64,000 nt of DNA from Enterococcus canintestini (GTDB lineage Bacteria > Bacillota > Bacilli > Lactobacillales > Enterococcaceae), in assembly GCF_001885735.1 (NCBI RefSeq), contig NZ_JXKG01000002.1, positions 62,001 to 126,000 on the forward strand. Direction: 5' to 3'. Position 1 is the stretch's first letter, and the number at the start of each line of letters is the position of its first letter. The notes below the pieces were generated by a model, which worked only from the letters and a program-made list of their open reading frames with translations, was not told the DNA's origin and did not search any database. The translations under genes were made by a program, and so were the position numbers. Of this stretch, positions 38,017 through 47,358 are shown in pieces.

Positions 38017-40623
38017 ATGAATATTGAAAAAATGACGACAACGCTACAAGAAGCGATTGCACAAGCGCAACAGATTGCAGTGACCCGTCATCATCAAGAA
38101 ATCGACATTGCTCATTTATGGAAAATTTTCTTACAACCCAATCATTTTGGGCGTAATTTTTATACAGATGCTGGTGTCGATGTGGCAGGTTTTGAACGAG
38201 AAGTCGACAAAGCACTTGATGAGTATCCTAGTGTTGCAGGCGGTAACGTCGCTTATGGTCAAAGTATGAGTCAAAATCTCTTCAATTTATTGAATGAAGC
38301 AGATCAATTACGGGAAAGTTTCGGTGATGAATTTTTAGCAACTGAAATTGTAATTTTAGCCCTTATGAAATTGAAAAATTATCGTTTGACGAAATACTTG
38401 ACGAGTCAAGGTGTGACAGAAAAAGAATTGCGTCAAAATATTGAGTCAATGCGAGGAGGGGAAAAAGTGACCTCAAAAAATCAAGAAGAGCAATATAAAG
38501 CACTAGAAAAATACGGTGTCGATTTAGTTCAACAAGTTAAAGCTGGCAAAATGGATCCCATTATTGGCCGGGATGAAGAAATTCGCGATGTTATTCGGAT
38601 TTTATCCCGCAAAACAAAAAATAACCCTGTTCTAATAGGTGAACCTGGGGTGGGGAAAACAGCCATTGTTGAAGGGTTAGCTCAACGTATTGTCCGCAAA
38701 GATGTCCCTGAAAATCTAAAAGACAAAACAATCTTCTCACTAGATATGGGATCATTAATTGCAGGAGCAAAATTTCGCGGTGAATTCGAGGAACGATTAA
38801 AAGCTGTTTTAAAAGAAGTAAAAAAAGCAGATGGTCGTATTATTTTATTCATTGATGAAATTCATAATATTGTTGGAGCTGGTAAAACAGAAGGTAGTAT
38901 GGATGCTGGTAATTTATTAAAACCCATGTTAGCTCGAGGAGAGTTACACATGATTGGTGCTACTACCTTAGATGAATACCGGCAATATATGGAAAAAGAT
39001 AAAGCATTAGAACGCCGTTTCCAAAAAGTATTGGTTGCAGAGCCAACCGTTGAAGATACTATCTCTATTTTGCGGGGCTTAAAAGAACGTTTTGAAATTC
39101 ATCACAGCGTTAATATTCATGACAATGCGCTAGTTGCAGCAGCGACTCTTTCTGATCGTTATATTACTGATCGTTTTTTACCTGATAAAGCAATTGATTT
39201 GGTAGATGAAGCGAGTGCTACGATTCGCGTTGAAATGAATTCAATGCCAACAGAATTAGACCAAGTAACGAGACGTTTGATGCAATTAGAAATTGAAGAA
39301 GCTGCTTTGAAAAAAGAAAGTGATGACGCTTCTAAGAAACGTCTCGAAATACTACAAGCAGAATTGGCTGAATTACGTGAAGAAGCCAATGCAATGAAGA
39401 TGCAATGGGAAACAGAAAAAGAAGAAGTAAATAAAATCACGACAAAACGTTCTGAAATTGATAAAGCAAAGCATGAATTAGAAGATGCTGAAAATAATTA
39501 TGATTTAGAACGGGCAGCTGTTTTACGTCACGGTACTATTCCCCAATTAGAAAAAGAGTTGGCGGATCTTGAGGAAAAAGGTATCGATGATCACGTACGT
39601 CTAGTACAAGAATCTGTGACAGAAGAAGAAATCGCAACTGTTGTTGGTCGCATGACGGGTATCCCGGTTACTAAGCTAGTAGAAGGGGAACGAGAAAAAT
39701 TAATGAAGTTAAATGAAACACTTCATCATCGTGTCATCGGTCAAGACGAAGCGGTAAATGCGGTTAGTGATGCGGTAATTCGCTCCCGAGCAGGCTTACA
39801 AGATCCAAACCGACCATTAGGTTCTTTCTTATTCTTAGGTCCAACCGGTGTCGGGAAAACAGAATTAGCCAAAGCCCTAGCAGAAAACTTATTTGATTCT
39901 GAAGATCACATGGTACGAATTGATATGAGTGAATATATGGAAAAACATTCAGTCTCTCGTCTTGTTGGAGCACCTCCAGGTTATGTAGGCTATGAAGAAG
40001 GTGGCCAATTAACCGAAGCAGTGCGCCGCAACCCATACACCATTGTTTTATTAGATGAAATCGAAAAAGCCCATCCTGATGTCTTTAATATTTTACTGCA
40101 AGTATTAGATGATGGTCGTTTAACCGATTCCAAAGGACGGGTAGTAGACTTTAAAAATACGGTCTTGATTATGACGAGTAACATTGGTTCACAGCTTCTT
40201 TTAGAAGGTGTGACAGGAGAAGGGACAATTCCAGAAGCTGTAAAAGAACAGGTTATGAATTTATTGCGTGGGCACTTTAAACCAGAGTTTTTAAACCGAA
40301 TTGATGATACTATTTTATTTACGCCATTAAGTTTAGCGGATGTAACTGGTATCGTAGATAAAATCATTGGACAACTATCAAAACGATTGGAAGATCAAGA
40401 AATTGTCTTAGCTATTACCGAAGAGGCGAAAACCTGGATTGCTGAAAATGCCTATGAACCTGCTTATGGGGCACGACCTCTCCGTCGCTTCATTACCCGT
40501 GAGGTAGAAACCCCACTAGCAAAAGAAATTGTTTCTGGACGCGTGCTACCAAAAACAAAAGTTACAATTAGTCTTTTAAATGACCAATTGGTTTTTCAAA
40601 ATGAAGCCATAACAGAAGCTTAA
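38017..40623 (+). CDS. clpB: ATP-dependent disaggregase ClpB
   Basis: 868-residue Hsp100 that extracts proteins from aggregates with DnaK. N-terminal substrate domain (1-150), AAA1 with Walker A GEPGVGKT and Walker B LFIDEIHN, the coiled-coil M domain (about 405-525: heptads rich in Glu and Lys), and AAA2 with [21 protein letters not shown] and the C-terminal GARPLRR. The M-domain length separates ClpB from ClpC, and the IGF-type ClpP loop is absent. ATG 38017 follows AGGAGG. Upstream lies a CtsR-type operator. Confidence 0.97.
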   Translation: MNIEKMTTTLQEAIAQAQQIAVTRHHQEIDIAHLWKIFLQPNHFGRNFYTDAGVDVAGFEREVDKALDEYPSVAGGNVAYGQSMSQNLFNLLNEADQLRESFGDEFLATEIVILALMKLKNYRLTKYLTSQGVTEKELRQNIESMRGGEKVTSKNQEEQYKALEKYGVDLVQQVKAGKMDPIIGRDEEIRDVIRILSRKTKNNPVLIGEPGVGKTAIVEGLAQRIVRKDVPENLKDKTIFSLDMGSLIAGAKFRGEFEERLKAVLKEVKKADGRIILFIDEIHNIVGAGKTEGSMDAGNLLKPMLARGELHMIGATTLDEYRQYMEKDKALERRFQKVLVAEPTVEDTISILRGLKERFEIHHSVNIHDNALVAAATLSDRYITDRFLPDKAIDLVDEASATIRVEMNSMPTELDQVTRRLMQLEIEEAALKKESDDASKKRLEILQAELAELREEANAMKMQWETEKEEVNKITTKRSEIDKAKHELEDAENNYDLERAAVLRHGTIPQLEKELADLEEKGIDDHVRLVQESVTEEEIATVVGRMTGIPVTKLVEGEREKLMKLNETLHHRVIGQDEAVNAVSDAVIRSRAGLQDPNRPLGSFLFLGPTGVGKTELAKALAENLFDSEDHMVRIDMSEYMEKHSVSRLVGAPPGYVGYEEGGQLTEAVRRNPYTIVLLDEIEKAHPDVFNILLQVLDDGRLTDSKGRVVDFKNTVLIMTSNIGSQLLLEGVTGEGTIPEAVKEQVMNLLRGHFKPEFLNRIDDTILFTPLSLADVTGIVDKIIGQLSKRLEDQEIVLAITEEAKTWIAENAYEPAYGARPLRRFITREVETPLAKEIVSGRVLPKTKVTISLLNDQLVFQNEAITEA

Positions 40624-40647
40624 TATAAAAAGTCACAACAAGTCTGA

Positions 40648-40698
40648 ACCGACTCCAAAAGTTAGCGTAAAAAATCTAACTTTTGGGGTCGGTATTTT
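40648..40698 (+). terminator. Rho-independent terminator after clpB
   Basis: An 18-bp stem (40648-40665 with 40676-40693, one G-U pair) of ACCGAC...GTCGGT type, followed by ATTTTG. The U-run is short but the stem is very stable. Confidence 0.85.
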
Positions 40699-40793
40699 GA
40701 TAGCTAAAGAAAAGACGATATGATTTTTTAAGCTTAATTTGCTACTATTTGCTTTCCTATGACAAATAATTAGGTGAAAAAATTAAACTCGTC

Positions 40794-40799
40794 TATAAT
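40794..40799 (+). promoter_or_regulatory. -10 element of the GyrI-like gene
   Basis: TATAAT at 40794-40799, no strong -35. Its position excludes an upstream GTG start at 40774. Confidence 0.45.
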
Positions 40800-40830
40800 T
40801 AAAAGAAAGAGACTAAAGGAGCGGGTGAAA

Positions 40831-41286
40831 ATGGAAATCAAGACACAAATAATACCCGAGATATTATTATTAGAAAAAGAAGAAGAAATCGCAAGTGAAG
40901 ACTTTGGTGCCGCTTTGGCCCAAGCGTATGAAGAAATGGCTACAGCCTTAATTTCAGCGGGTGTTTCAATTAAAGGAGAACCTTTCGTACATTACTTGGA
41001 AGTCAGTAGAGAAGGTGAAATTCATACGAATCCTTTGAAAGTTGGCTTTTGCTTGCCAATTGAAAAAGACTTTTTAGTGACTGCACCTTTAAAAATTACG
41101 AAACGGCCTGCTTTTAAAGCTGCAGTGGCGACTTTTATTGAAGACGATAATGATAGTGGTCTTATTTATCGCCTGCTATTAGAAGAAATTCAAAAAGAAA
41201 AAGGCACATTTCGCCAAGAAAGTTATGAGTATTATGAAGAGATAAATGGAAAAGCAGAAACCATTATTGAACTACCTTTTCAATAA
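40831..41286 (+). CDS. GyrI-like/AraC effector-binding domain protein
   Basis: 151-residue stand-alone protein that fits the GyrI-like small-molecule-binding fold: two repeats of strand-helix-strand, with a VHYLEV strand, a hydrophobic pocket region (LKVGFCLPIEKDF, RPAFKAAVATF) and the characteristic closing ESYEYYEEINGK...TIIELPF, with the glutamates found in this family. Such proteins bind amphipathic drugs or hydrolyse cyclopropane-type compounds in some members; no activity can be assigned. ATG 40831 follows AAAGGAG by nine bases. A longer frame from GTG 40774 would begin upstream of the promoter. Confidence 0.72.
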   Translation: MEIKTQIIPEILLLEKEEEIASEDFGAALAQAYEEMATALISAGVSIKGEPFVHYLEVSREGEIHTNPLKVGFCLPIEKDFLVTAPLKITKRPAFKAAVATFIEDDNDSGLIYRLLLEEIQKEKGTFRQESYEYYEEINGKAETIIELPFQ

Positions 41287-41325
41287 TTTCTAAACGTAAA
41301 ATAGTGCTCTCTTTTTTATGTGAAC

Positions 41326-41379
41326 TAAAAAAGCGCTAAGTAACTCTATTTATAAAGAGTTAACTCAGCGTTTTTTTTT
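41326..41379. terminator. Bidirectional terminator between convergent genes
   Basis: AAAAAAGCGCTAAGTAACTCT pairs imperfectly with AGAGTTAACTCAGCGTTTTTTTT; A-run on one side and T-run on the other, so it can serve both the GyrI-like gene and the minus-strand acetyltransferase gene. Confidence 0.85.
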
Positions 41380-42598
41380 AGAAATAATCACTAAAATATG
41401 CTTCCATGTCCGGAATAATTTGTTCTAAGATATGGATGGCCTTTTTATCTGTTACTTGTAGACGTTCAATCCGATATAAATAGGAGGCGCGTCGGTAGTT
41501 CATTAAAAGACAGCTTAGTGTTTGAATGTCAATCTCAATTGCAGGCCCGACTTTTGTCCCTGTTTGAATAGTAATAGAATCATTCTCACCAATAATTGAA
41601 AAAGTATTGTTATTCCACTCTGCCAAGGGATCATGGACGACAAAATGAAAAGCACCATTAAAAGACTCAAAAGGAAATCTTTTTAAAAATTGTTCGACAT
41701 CCACGATTCTCGCCATATAATACGGTTCAATGGTCTCTCTAATTTGACTATCTTCTAATAGAAATGCTAATGGCTCGTTTTTATAAATATTGCCTTTCAC
41801 CCAATAAACCATCGAAAAATGTGCTGAAATGAAATTCCATAATCCATTCCGAGCTTCTTGATTTAAGTAAAACATTTCTTTGACGTGAAAAACTTCTTCA
41901 GCTACCCAATAAAATAAAACGCCCGTTGGATTGCCTTTACTGTCGTAATAAATAGCAGCAGTTCGTTCTTCTTCGTTTTCGTAACGCCAATATTCTTCCC
42001 AATGAAAATGGCTGCGTTTTAAGGCACCATGATTTTGGGTTGCAAAAATATCGTAAACTTTAAAAACATCTGGATGATCGACATTTCGCCTCTCCACCAT
42101 ACCCGGCACATCAACTTGTTTTGGCAGCTGGGTATCACGGATTTTGAAAGTCAGTTTATCCGACATAATTTCCCAACCTTTGCGTCGATAGTAGGGGATA
42201 TTGTAAGGGTACAAATAGGAAATCCACTGTTGGTCTGCCCGCATAGTTTCTAACGCTTTTTTCACTAAGTCTTGCATTAGTCCGTGACCTGCATACTCTG
42301 GATAAGTACCCACACCTGTAATTCCGCCCATTTTATATTCGGCACCATGAATATTTACTTCACAGGGGTAGATGGCAATTTGCGAAATTAACTGATCTTT
42401 ATGAAACCAACCAAAGACTTTTGATAATTCTAAGATTGGTTTTTTTGATTTAATCATTTCCTTTTTACTATCAAAGCCACTTTCTTCAATATCAGACTCT
42501 GTGATTTGAAAAACATAACTTAATAGCTCGTTAAATTGATCGACATCTTTTTCTTCCACTGGTAGAATTTGTAATTCGTCGCGAAAGTGTTCTTCCAT
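41378..42598 (-). CDS. Eis-like GNAT acetyltransferase
   Basis: 406-residue protein of the Eis family: two tandem GNAT folds plus an SCP2-like C-terminal domain. The acetyl-CoA loop appears as GVGTYPEYAGHGLMQDLV (about 85-105). The chain ends in Phe (YFSDYF); in Eis the C-terminal carboxylate acts as the general base, and this end is compatible. Mycobacterial Eis acetylates aminoglycosides and proteins; Firmicute members are mostly uncharacterised. An upstream in-frame start at 42649 is possible, but GGAG is eight bases before ATG 42598. Divergent from lepA. Confidence 0.85.
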   Translation of the reverse strand: MEEHFRDELQILPVEEKDVDQFNELLSYVFQITESDIEESGFDSKKEMIKSKKPILELSKVFGWFHKDQLISQIAIYPCEVNIHGAEYKMGGITGVGTYPEYAGHGLMQDLVKKALETMRADQQWISYLYPYNIPYYRRKGWEIMSDKLTFKIRDTQLPKQVDVPGMVERRNVDHPDVFKVYDIFATQNHGALKRSHFHWEEYWRYENEEERTAAIYYDSKGNPTGVLFYWVAEEVFHVKEMFYLNQEARNGLWNFISAHFSMVYWVKGNIYKNEPLAFLLEDSQIRETIEPYYMARIVDVEQFLKRFPFESFNGAFHFVVHDPLAEWNNNTFSIIGENDSITIQTGTKVGPAIEIDIQTLSCLLMNYRRASYLYRIERLQVTDKKAIHILEQIIPDMEAYFSDYF

Positions 42599-42698
42599 AA
42601 TTTCAACTCCAATTTTTGTTCTTAATTTTAGTATAACAAAGATTGCCAAATTTGTTGTTTACAAGCTAGGGAAAACTCTTTAAATATCTAAGTTTCGT

Positions 42699-42707
42699 TG
42701 GTATAAT
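42699..42707 (+). promoter_or_regulatory. Extended -10 promoter of lepA
   Basis: TGGTATAAT (TG at 42699-42700, -10 at 42702-42707). A small ACCGC/GCGGT hairpin lies in the leader (about 42728-42749). Confidence 0.6.
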
Positions 42708-42770
42708 AAAAAGGCTGAAGTTAGCAGACCGCAAGGATTTTTTCGCGGTAATAAAGAAATGAGGGTATAT

Positions 42771-44606
42771 ATGAATCTAGCAGATATGAAAAAAAGACAG
42801 GAAATGATTCGGAACTTCTCCATCATTGCCCATATTGACCACGGAAAATCCACCTTGGCAGACCGTATCTTAGAGCAAACCCACACGGTGACGAGTCGAG
42901 AAATGCAAGATCAATTGCTAGACTCAATGGATTTAGAACGTGAACGTGGGATCACAATTAAATTAAATGCAGTTGAATTAAATTACACGGCAAAAGACGG
43001 AAAAACATATATTTTCCATTTGATCGACACTCCAGGGCACGTCGATTTTACGTATGAGGTTTCCCGTAGTTTAGCTGCTTGTGAAGGGGCTGTATTAGTA
43101 GTTGATGCAGCGCAAGGTATTGAGGCCCAAACTTTAGCTAACGTCTATTTGGCGTTGGATAATGATTTAGAGATTTTACCGGTTATTAATAAAATTGATT
43201 TACCTGCAGCAGATCCTGAACGAGTTCGCCAAGAAATTGAAGACGTCATTGGTATTGATGCCAGTGAAGCAGTGTTGGCTTCTGCTAAAGCAGGAATTGG
43301 GATTCAAGAGATTTTAGAACAAGTTGTTGAATATGTTCCCGCTCCAAGTGGCGACTTAAATGCACCGTTAAAAGCATTGATTTTTGACTCTGTCTACGAT
43401 TCTTATCGGGGCGTAGTATTAAACGTGCGCGTAATGGATGGAGTAGTGAAACCTGGGGATAAAATCCAATTAATGAGTAACGGTAAAACTTTTGATGTAA
43501 CAGAAGTTGGTGTCTTTTCACCTAAGGCAATCGCCCGTGATTATTTAATGGTAGGTGATGTAGGGTATATTACAGCAGCGATTAAGACAGTTCAAGATAC
43601 ACGTGTCGGGGACACAGTCACACTAGCCAATAACCCAGCTGAAAAAGCATTGGATGGCTATCGAAAAATGAACCCGATGGTATTTTGTGGGTTATATCCA
43701 ATTGATACTTCCCGCTATAACGATTTGCGAGAAGCGTTGGAAAAACTACAATTAAATGATGCTGCACTACAGTTTGAACCTGAAACTTCCCAAGCATTAG
43801 GCTTTGGTTTCCGTTGTGGTTTTTTAGGCTTACTGCATATGGATGTTATTCAAGAGCGTTTGGAAAGAGAGTTCAATTTAGAGCTGATTACGACAGCTCC
43901 TTCTGTTATTTATCATGTAAATAAAACGGATGGCACTCAAGTTGTTGTGGATAATCCGGCTGATTTTCCTGATCCGGTCTCAATTCAAAATGTCGAAGAA
44001 CCTTACGTGAAAGCCCAAATTATGGTGCCAAATGATTATGTTGGTGCGGTCATGGAATTATCTCAACGTAAACGTGGTGATTTTGTTACTATGGATTATT
44101 TAGACGATTATCGGGTGAATGTTGTTTATGAAATTCCATTATCTGAAATCGTGTTTGATTTCTTCGATAAATTAAAATCCAGCACCAAAGGCTACGCTTC
44201 TTTAGACTATGAAATGTCTGGTTACCGTACCAGCAAGCTCGTTAAAATGGATATTTTATTAAATGGTGAAAAAGTCGATGCGCTAAGCTTTATCGTGCAC
44301 CGCGATTTTGCTTTTGAACGTGGGAAAGCAATTGTTGAAAAGCTGAAAAAATTAATTCCTCGACAACAATTTGAAGTACCAGTCCAAGCTGCAATTGGTC
44401 AAAAAATTGTGGCCCGTTCTGATATTAAAGCACTGCGTAAAAATGTTTTGGCCAAGTGTTACGGTGGGGACGTTTCCCGTAAGCGTAAACTGTTGGAAAA
44501 ACAAAAAGAAGGTAAAAAACGGATGAAACAAATTGGCTCAGTTGAAGTCCCACAGGAAGCCTTCATGGCCGTTCTGAAAATGGATGACGACGAACCTAAG
44601 AAATAG
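42771..44606 (+). CDS. lepA: Elongation factor 4 (LepA)
   Basis: 611-residue translational GTPase that binds stalled or initiating ribosomes. GTPase motifs: [35 protein letters not shown]-like domains II, III and V, then the LepA-only C-terminal domain with GYASLDYEM and [26 protein letters not shown] (quoted in parts). ATG 42759 is in frame 12 bases upstream, but GAGGG (42761-42765) lies between the two and is spaced for ATG 42771. The stop codon lies inside a 12-bp sequence repeated 89 bp downstream. Confidence 0.96.
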   Translation: MNLADMKKRQEMIRNFSIIAHIDHGKSTLADRILEQTHTVTSREMQDQLLDSMDLERERGITIKLNAVELNYTAKDGKTYIFHLIDTPGHVDFTYEVSRSLAACEGAVLVVDAAQGIEAQTLANVYLALDNDLEILPVINKIDLPAADPERVRQEIEDVIGIDASEAVLASAKAGIGIQEILEQVVEYVPAPSGDLNAPLKALIFDSVYDSYRGVVLNVRVMDGVVKPGDKIQLMSNGKTFDVTEVGVFSPKAIARDYLMVGDVGYITAAIKTVQDTRVGDTVTLANNPAEKALDGYRKMNPMVFCGLYPIDTSRYNDLREALEKLQLNDAALQFEPETSQALGFGFRCGFLGLLHMDVIQERLEREFNLELITTAPSVIYHVNKTDGTQVVVDNPADFPDPVSIQNVEEPYVKAQIMVPNDYVGAVMELSQRKRGDFVTMDYLDDYRVNVVYEIPLSEIVFDFFDKLKSSTKGYASLDYEMSGYRTSKLVKMDILLNGEKVDALSFIVHRDFAFERGKAIVEKLKKLIPRQQFEVPVQAAIGQKIVARSDIKALRKNVLAKCYGGDVSRKRKLLEKQKEGKKRMKQIGSVEVPQEAFMAVLKMDDDEPKK

Positions 44607-44700
44607 CAAGGGGTCTAGAGATTACTCTAGACCTTTCTTTTTATGTTTTCCCACATTTTTCCCACCAAAAAAGACTCTACGGGCTAGTGAAATAGCAAGG
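44600..44700. repeat. 12-bp direct repeats at the lepA 3' end (candidate att cores)
   Basis: GAAATAGCAAGG occurs at 44600-44611, where it contains the lepA TAG stop, and again at 44689-44700. Exact 12-bp direct repeats over the 3' end of a conserved gene are typical of tyrosine-integrase attachment sites. No integrase gene is present in the window. Confidence 0.5.
44612..44642 (+). terminator. Rho-independent terminator after lepA
   Basis: GGTCTAGAG (44612-44620), loop ATTA, CTCTAGACC (44625-44633), then TTTCTTTTT. Confidence 0.88.
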
Positions 44701-44848
44701 AATTTTTGAAAACGAGTGAAAGAAATAGGCTGTTTTCATCAAGACTTCCGCCCAATTTCCGCCCTGAAAAAAATAGGGCGGACATTTTTATGCCAACATC
44801 ATTTCTAAATGACCTTTATTTTCATGATTTGCCGACGATTTGCCGACG
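44646..44848. repeat. Three paired 11-bp repeats (possible integrase arm sites)
   Basis: TTTTCCCACA/TTTTCCCACC at 44646 and 44657; TTCCGCCC twice at 44746 and 44757; ATTTGCCGACG twice, exactly adjacent, at 44827 and 44838. Every pair has an 11-bp period and a TTTNCC core. A CCGCCCT/AGGGCGG stem (44759-44781) follows the second pair. Together with the orphan terminator these account for the 523-bp gap after lepA. Confidence 0.55.
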
Positions 44849-44924
44849 TAAAAATTCAGGTTTTAGCAAATAAATTTTCGTAATAGTTGTGCAAAAAAGT
44901 GAAAAATTCCATTATCAAACATGT

Positions 44925-44973
44925 AAGCCCCCTAAAACTTGCCAATTGTGGTTAGTTTTAGGGGGCTTTTTCA
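44925..44973 (+). terminator. Orphan strong terminator
   Basis: A 15-bp perfect stem (AAGCCCCCTAAAACT at 44925-44939 with 44954-44968) followed by TTTTTC. It is over 300 bp beyond lepA and its own terminator, and no gene ends here. Confidence 0.85.
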
Positions 44974-45129
44974 TTTTGAGACATATTATTTGAAAGCAAA
45001 AGATTCAAATAGTAGATTTTTATTAAATATTTTTGAGCAGAACATATGAAATAAAAAAACATAAGTATTATGCTATTAATGTATGGTAAAGGAATCTAGT
45101 TTTACCATTAAAAGGAAGGGGAGAATAGT

Positions 45130-46509
45130 ATGAGTAAAAGCAAGGTTATTATCGTAGGTGCTTCACACGGCGGACACCAATCCATCCTTGAATTATTATC
45201 AAGATATGAAGACGATGTCGAAATTACATTATTTGAAGCAGGTGATTATATCTCATTTATGTCATGTGGGATGGAATTGTATCTGGAAGATCAAGTCACT
45301 GACGTCAATGATGTGCGTAACTTTAGACCTGAAAATTTCCCGGAATCTAATGTGCATATTTTAAATAATCAACTTGTTCAATCCATTAATGCCGATCATA
45401 AAACAGTAACAGTTAAAAATAAATTAGACGATACCACAGCAGACTATGAATATGATAAATTGATTTTAAGTTCTGGGGTGAAACCAAATTCACTTCCTGT
45501 CCCTGGTACAGAATTAGAAAACGTCTATTTAATGCGGGGTTATGACTGGGCGACAAAAATTAAAGACAAACTATCTAATCCTGAAATCAAGAAAGTAGCT
45601 GTAATCGGTGCGGGTTATATTGGGATTGAAGCTGCCGAAGCTTTTCAAAAAGCCGGCAAAGAAGTCATTTTGTTAGATATGATTGATCGGCCTTTAGGAA
45701 CTTACCTTGATAAAGAAATGACCGATATATTAGCCGCCCATTTGACCGAAAACGGAATTAAAGTAATGACTGGGGCAAAGATTGAAGCATTTTTAGGAGA
45801 TCAAAAAGTTTCAGCTATTCAAGTAAACAACGAAGAAATTCCAGTGGATTTAATTATCCAAGCAGCAGGGGTGAAACCGAATACAGAATGGCTAAAAGGC
45901 ACTGTCGATTTGGATGACCGTGGCTTTATTATGACCAATGAATATTTACAAACTAATTTACCAGATGTTTATGCAGTCGGAGATGCAACTTTGGCTTATT
46001 CTGTTCCTGCTAATGCCAAGATGCCGATTGCGCTAGCGACTGTGGCAAGAAGAGAAGCAAGATATGTTGTGAAACATCTATTTGAAAAAGTGCCAAGTAA
46101 ACCATTTGGCGGCGTAGTAGGTTCTTCTGCATTGAGTGTTTTTGATTATCATTTTGCGGCTAGTGGCTTAAATAGTTTTACAGCGCAAAAAGTAGGTAAA
46201 AACCTTTACAGTTCTTATTATGAAGATACGTTACGACCTAAATATGTACCAGAAAAATTTGGCAATAAAAAAGTTTCTGTCCAACTCTTCTTTGATCCAA
46301 TCACGCATCAAATTTTAGGGGGAGCAGTTTTATCTACCTATGATATTACTGCCCAAGGAAATGTTTTAGCATTGGCGATTCAAAATAAAGTGACCATTGA
46401 AGACTTAGCAGAAGCTGATTTCTTCTTCCAACCAGGTTTTGACCGTCAATGGAGCTTATTAAACTTAGCGGCCCAACATGCATTAGGTGAAAAAGAATTT
46501 ATTGAATAG
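45130..46509 (+). CDS. npr: NADH peroxidase/NADH oxidase-family flavoprotein (Npr-like)
   Basis: 459-residue FAD enzyme of the NADH peroxidase/oxidase/CoA-disulfide reductase family. Active-site His13 (in ASHGGH) and redox Cys46 (in ISFMSCGMELYL), the NAD fold IGAGYIGIEAAEAF, the FAD motif VYAVGDATL and the dimer-interface FFFQPGFD are present. DRPLGTYLDKE and the HGG and CGM contexts look more like enterococcal peroxidase Npr (H2O2 to water) than the water-forming oxidase Nox, but activity cannot be proved from sequence. A strong AAGGAAGGGGAG precedes ATG 45130. Likely a defence against peroxide. Confidence 0.83.
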   Translation: MSKSKVIIVGASHGGHQSILELLSRYEDDVEITLFEAGDYISFMSCGMELYLEDQVTDVNDVRNFRPENFPESNVHILNNQLVQSINADHKTVTVKNKLDDTTADYEYDKLILSSGVKPNSLPVPGTELENVYLMRGYDWATKIKDKLSNPEIKKVAVIGAGYIGIEAAEAFQKAGKEVILLDMIDRPLGTYLDKEMTDILAAHLTENGIKVMTGAKIEAFLGDQKVSAIQVNNEEIPVDLIIQAAGVKPNTEWLKGTVDLDDRGFIMTNEYLQTNLPDVYAVGDATLAYSVPANAKMPIALATVARREARYVVKHLFEKVPSKPFGGVVGSSALSVFDYHFAASGLNSFTAQKVGKNLYSSYYEDTLRPKYVPEKFGNKKVSVQLFFDPITHQILGGAVLSTYDITAQGNVLALAIQNKVTIEDLAEADFFFQPGFDRQWSLLNLAAQHALGEKEFIE

Positions 46510-46554
46510 ACATTAAAAATGATTTTTAGTGTAATTTACTTTTTAAAGGTAATT

Positions 46555-46582
46555 TTTGTAATGCAATTTAGACGCGTATAAT
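46555..46582 (+). promoter_or_regulatory. Possible promoter in the gap after npr
   Basis: TTTGTA (46555-46560), 16-bp spacer, TATAAT (46577-46582). It would drive a short transcript ending at the terminator at 46708. Confidence 0.4.
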
Positions 46583-46588
46583 GTTAGC

Positions 46589-46708
46589 AGAATTTTAAGA
46601 ATGATGTGTAGTGATAAGAGTCCATTTTTGAAGACTGTAACGAATAATTGAAAAGAGAATCTGGTTTACAGGTAGACAAATTATATGTCTGTCTGTAAGC
46701 CTTTTTTG
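46589..46708 (+). ncRNA. Candidate small RNA of about 120 nt (or npr 3' UTR)
   Basis: Between the promoter-like TTTGTA-16-TATAAT and a strong terminator (GGTTTACAGGTAGACA at 46663-46678 with TGTCTGTCTGTAAGCC at 46686-46701, T-run) there is no ORF. The alternative is that the hairpin is simply the distal terminator of npr, 154 bp after its stop. I recognise no known RNA family. Confidence 0.35.
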
Positions 46709-46808
46709 TTTACCTAAAATTTATCCCCAATCAAAAGGTCTTAAAAGGCTAGTTATTTTAACGATAAGTGAATGCTGAAGATGACGTTAGTTTCTTTAGT
46801 AAGAATCC

Positions 46809-46870
46809 CGTAAGAAAACAACTTACCATATTCTTACGTTACTTGCTTTAAAGATTATCTTTGCTATGGT
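46809..46870 (+). promoter_or_regulatory. Inverted repeat and promoter upstream of the leader ORF
   Basis: CGTAAGAA (46809-46816) and TTCTTACG (46831-46838) form an 8-bp inverted repeat with 14-bp spacing; a second CTTAC lies between them. Directly downstream is TTGCTT (46843-46848), 16-bp spacer, TGC-extended TATGGT (46865-46870). A regulator site just upstream of the promoter is plausible. Confidence 0.42.
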
Positions 46871-46916
46871 GGAGAAGTAGTTGTTACTTTATTTTCGATT
46901 AGAGGAGGTGATAGTT

Positions 46917-46976
46917 TTGCAAGATGAAGGTACGACGGTGAGCTATTGCCGTCTTAGTAAAATAATCAAAAATTAA
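46917..46976 (+). CDS. Candidate 19-residue leader peptide
   Basis: TTG 46917 opens 19 codons (starts MQDEGTT, contains one Cys, ends KIIKN). The preceding AGAGGAGGTGAT (46901-46912) is close to a perfect Shine-Dalgarno, far better than most here. The TAA stop overlaps AAGGAG, the Shine-Dalgarno of the next gene, so the two would be translationally coupled. A GACGG/CCGTC hairpin (46934-46953) sits within the ORF. The product could be a leader peptide or a small protein; I recognise no family. Confidence 0.42.
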   Translation: MQDEGTTVSYCRLSKIIKN

Positions 46977-46989
46977 GGAGCAAAATAAA

Positions 46990-47358
46990 ATGTATCTGAT
47001 TCACGGAGAACAACGGAAAATTAATCATGTTTGGGCGCATATTAAGCGGCAACACACTGGAGAAAAAATTGCAGTAGTGGGATTCCCTAAAAAGTTACCA
47101 GAAAATTATTTGCGTAATAAACAAATCACTTTTTATGAGAGTTTGACAATTAAAGATAAATGGCTCGTACAAGCAGATCAGTTTTTAGCAAAATTTGAAG
47201 ACGAATACGATGGCATCATCTTTTATGTTGATTGCACTTTAAAAGAAGCAAATGAAATGAAAAAAATTGCGGCAAAATATCGTAGTCTTGTTACACTAAC
47301 GGTAGCCAGTGATTTGCCAATTTCTATTGAACATCATCCTTTAGAGCAGGTGGCATAA
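46990..47358 (+). CDS. Hypothetical protein, 122 aa
   Basis: I do not recognise this protein. It looks like a compact alpha/beta domain: KIAVVGFPK, ITFYES and DGIIFYVDC read as parallel strands followed by helices, in a Rossmann-like pattern, but there is no P-loop or other ligand signature. Starts MYLIHGEQRK, no signal peptide. ATG 46990 is nine bases after AAGGAG, which overlaps the stop of the leader ORF. The next gene begins at the base after the TAA, so this is an operon of two (or three with the leader). Confidence 0.72.
   Translation: MYLIHGEQRKINHVWAHIKRQHTGEKIAVVGFPKKLPENYLRNKQITFYESLTIKDKWLVQADQFLAKFEDEYDGIIFYVDCTLKEANEMKKIAAKYRSLVTLTVASDLPISIEHHPLEQVA

Noticed and set aside
40774-40830. 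19-codon extension of the GyrI-like gene
   Set aside because: It would start upstream of the TATAAT at 40794; ATG 40831 has AAAGGAG at normal spacing.
44790-44873. 27-codon plus-strand ORF in the lepA-npr gap
   Set aside because: No Shine-Dalgarno sequence, and it is made partly of the 11-bp tandem repeats, which are better explained as DNA sites.
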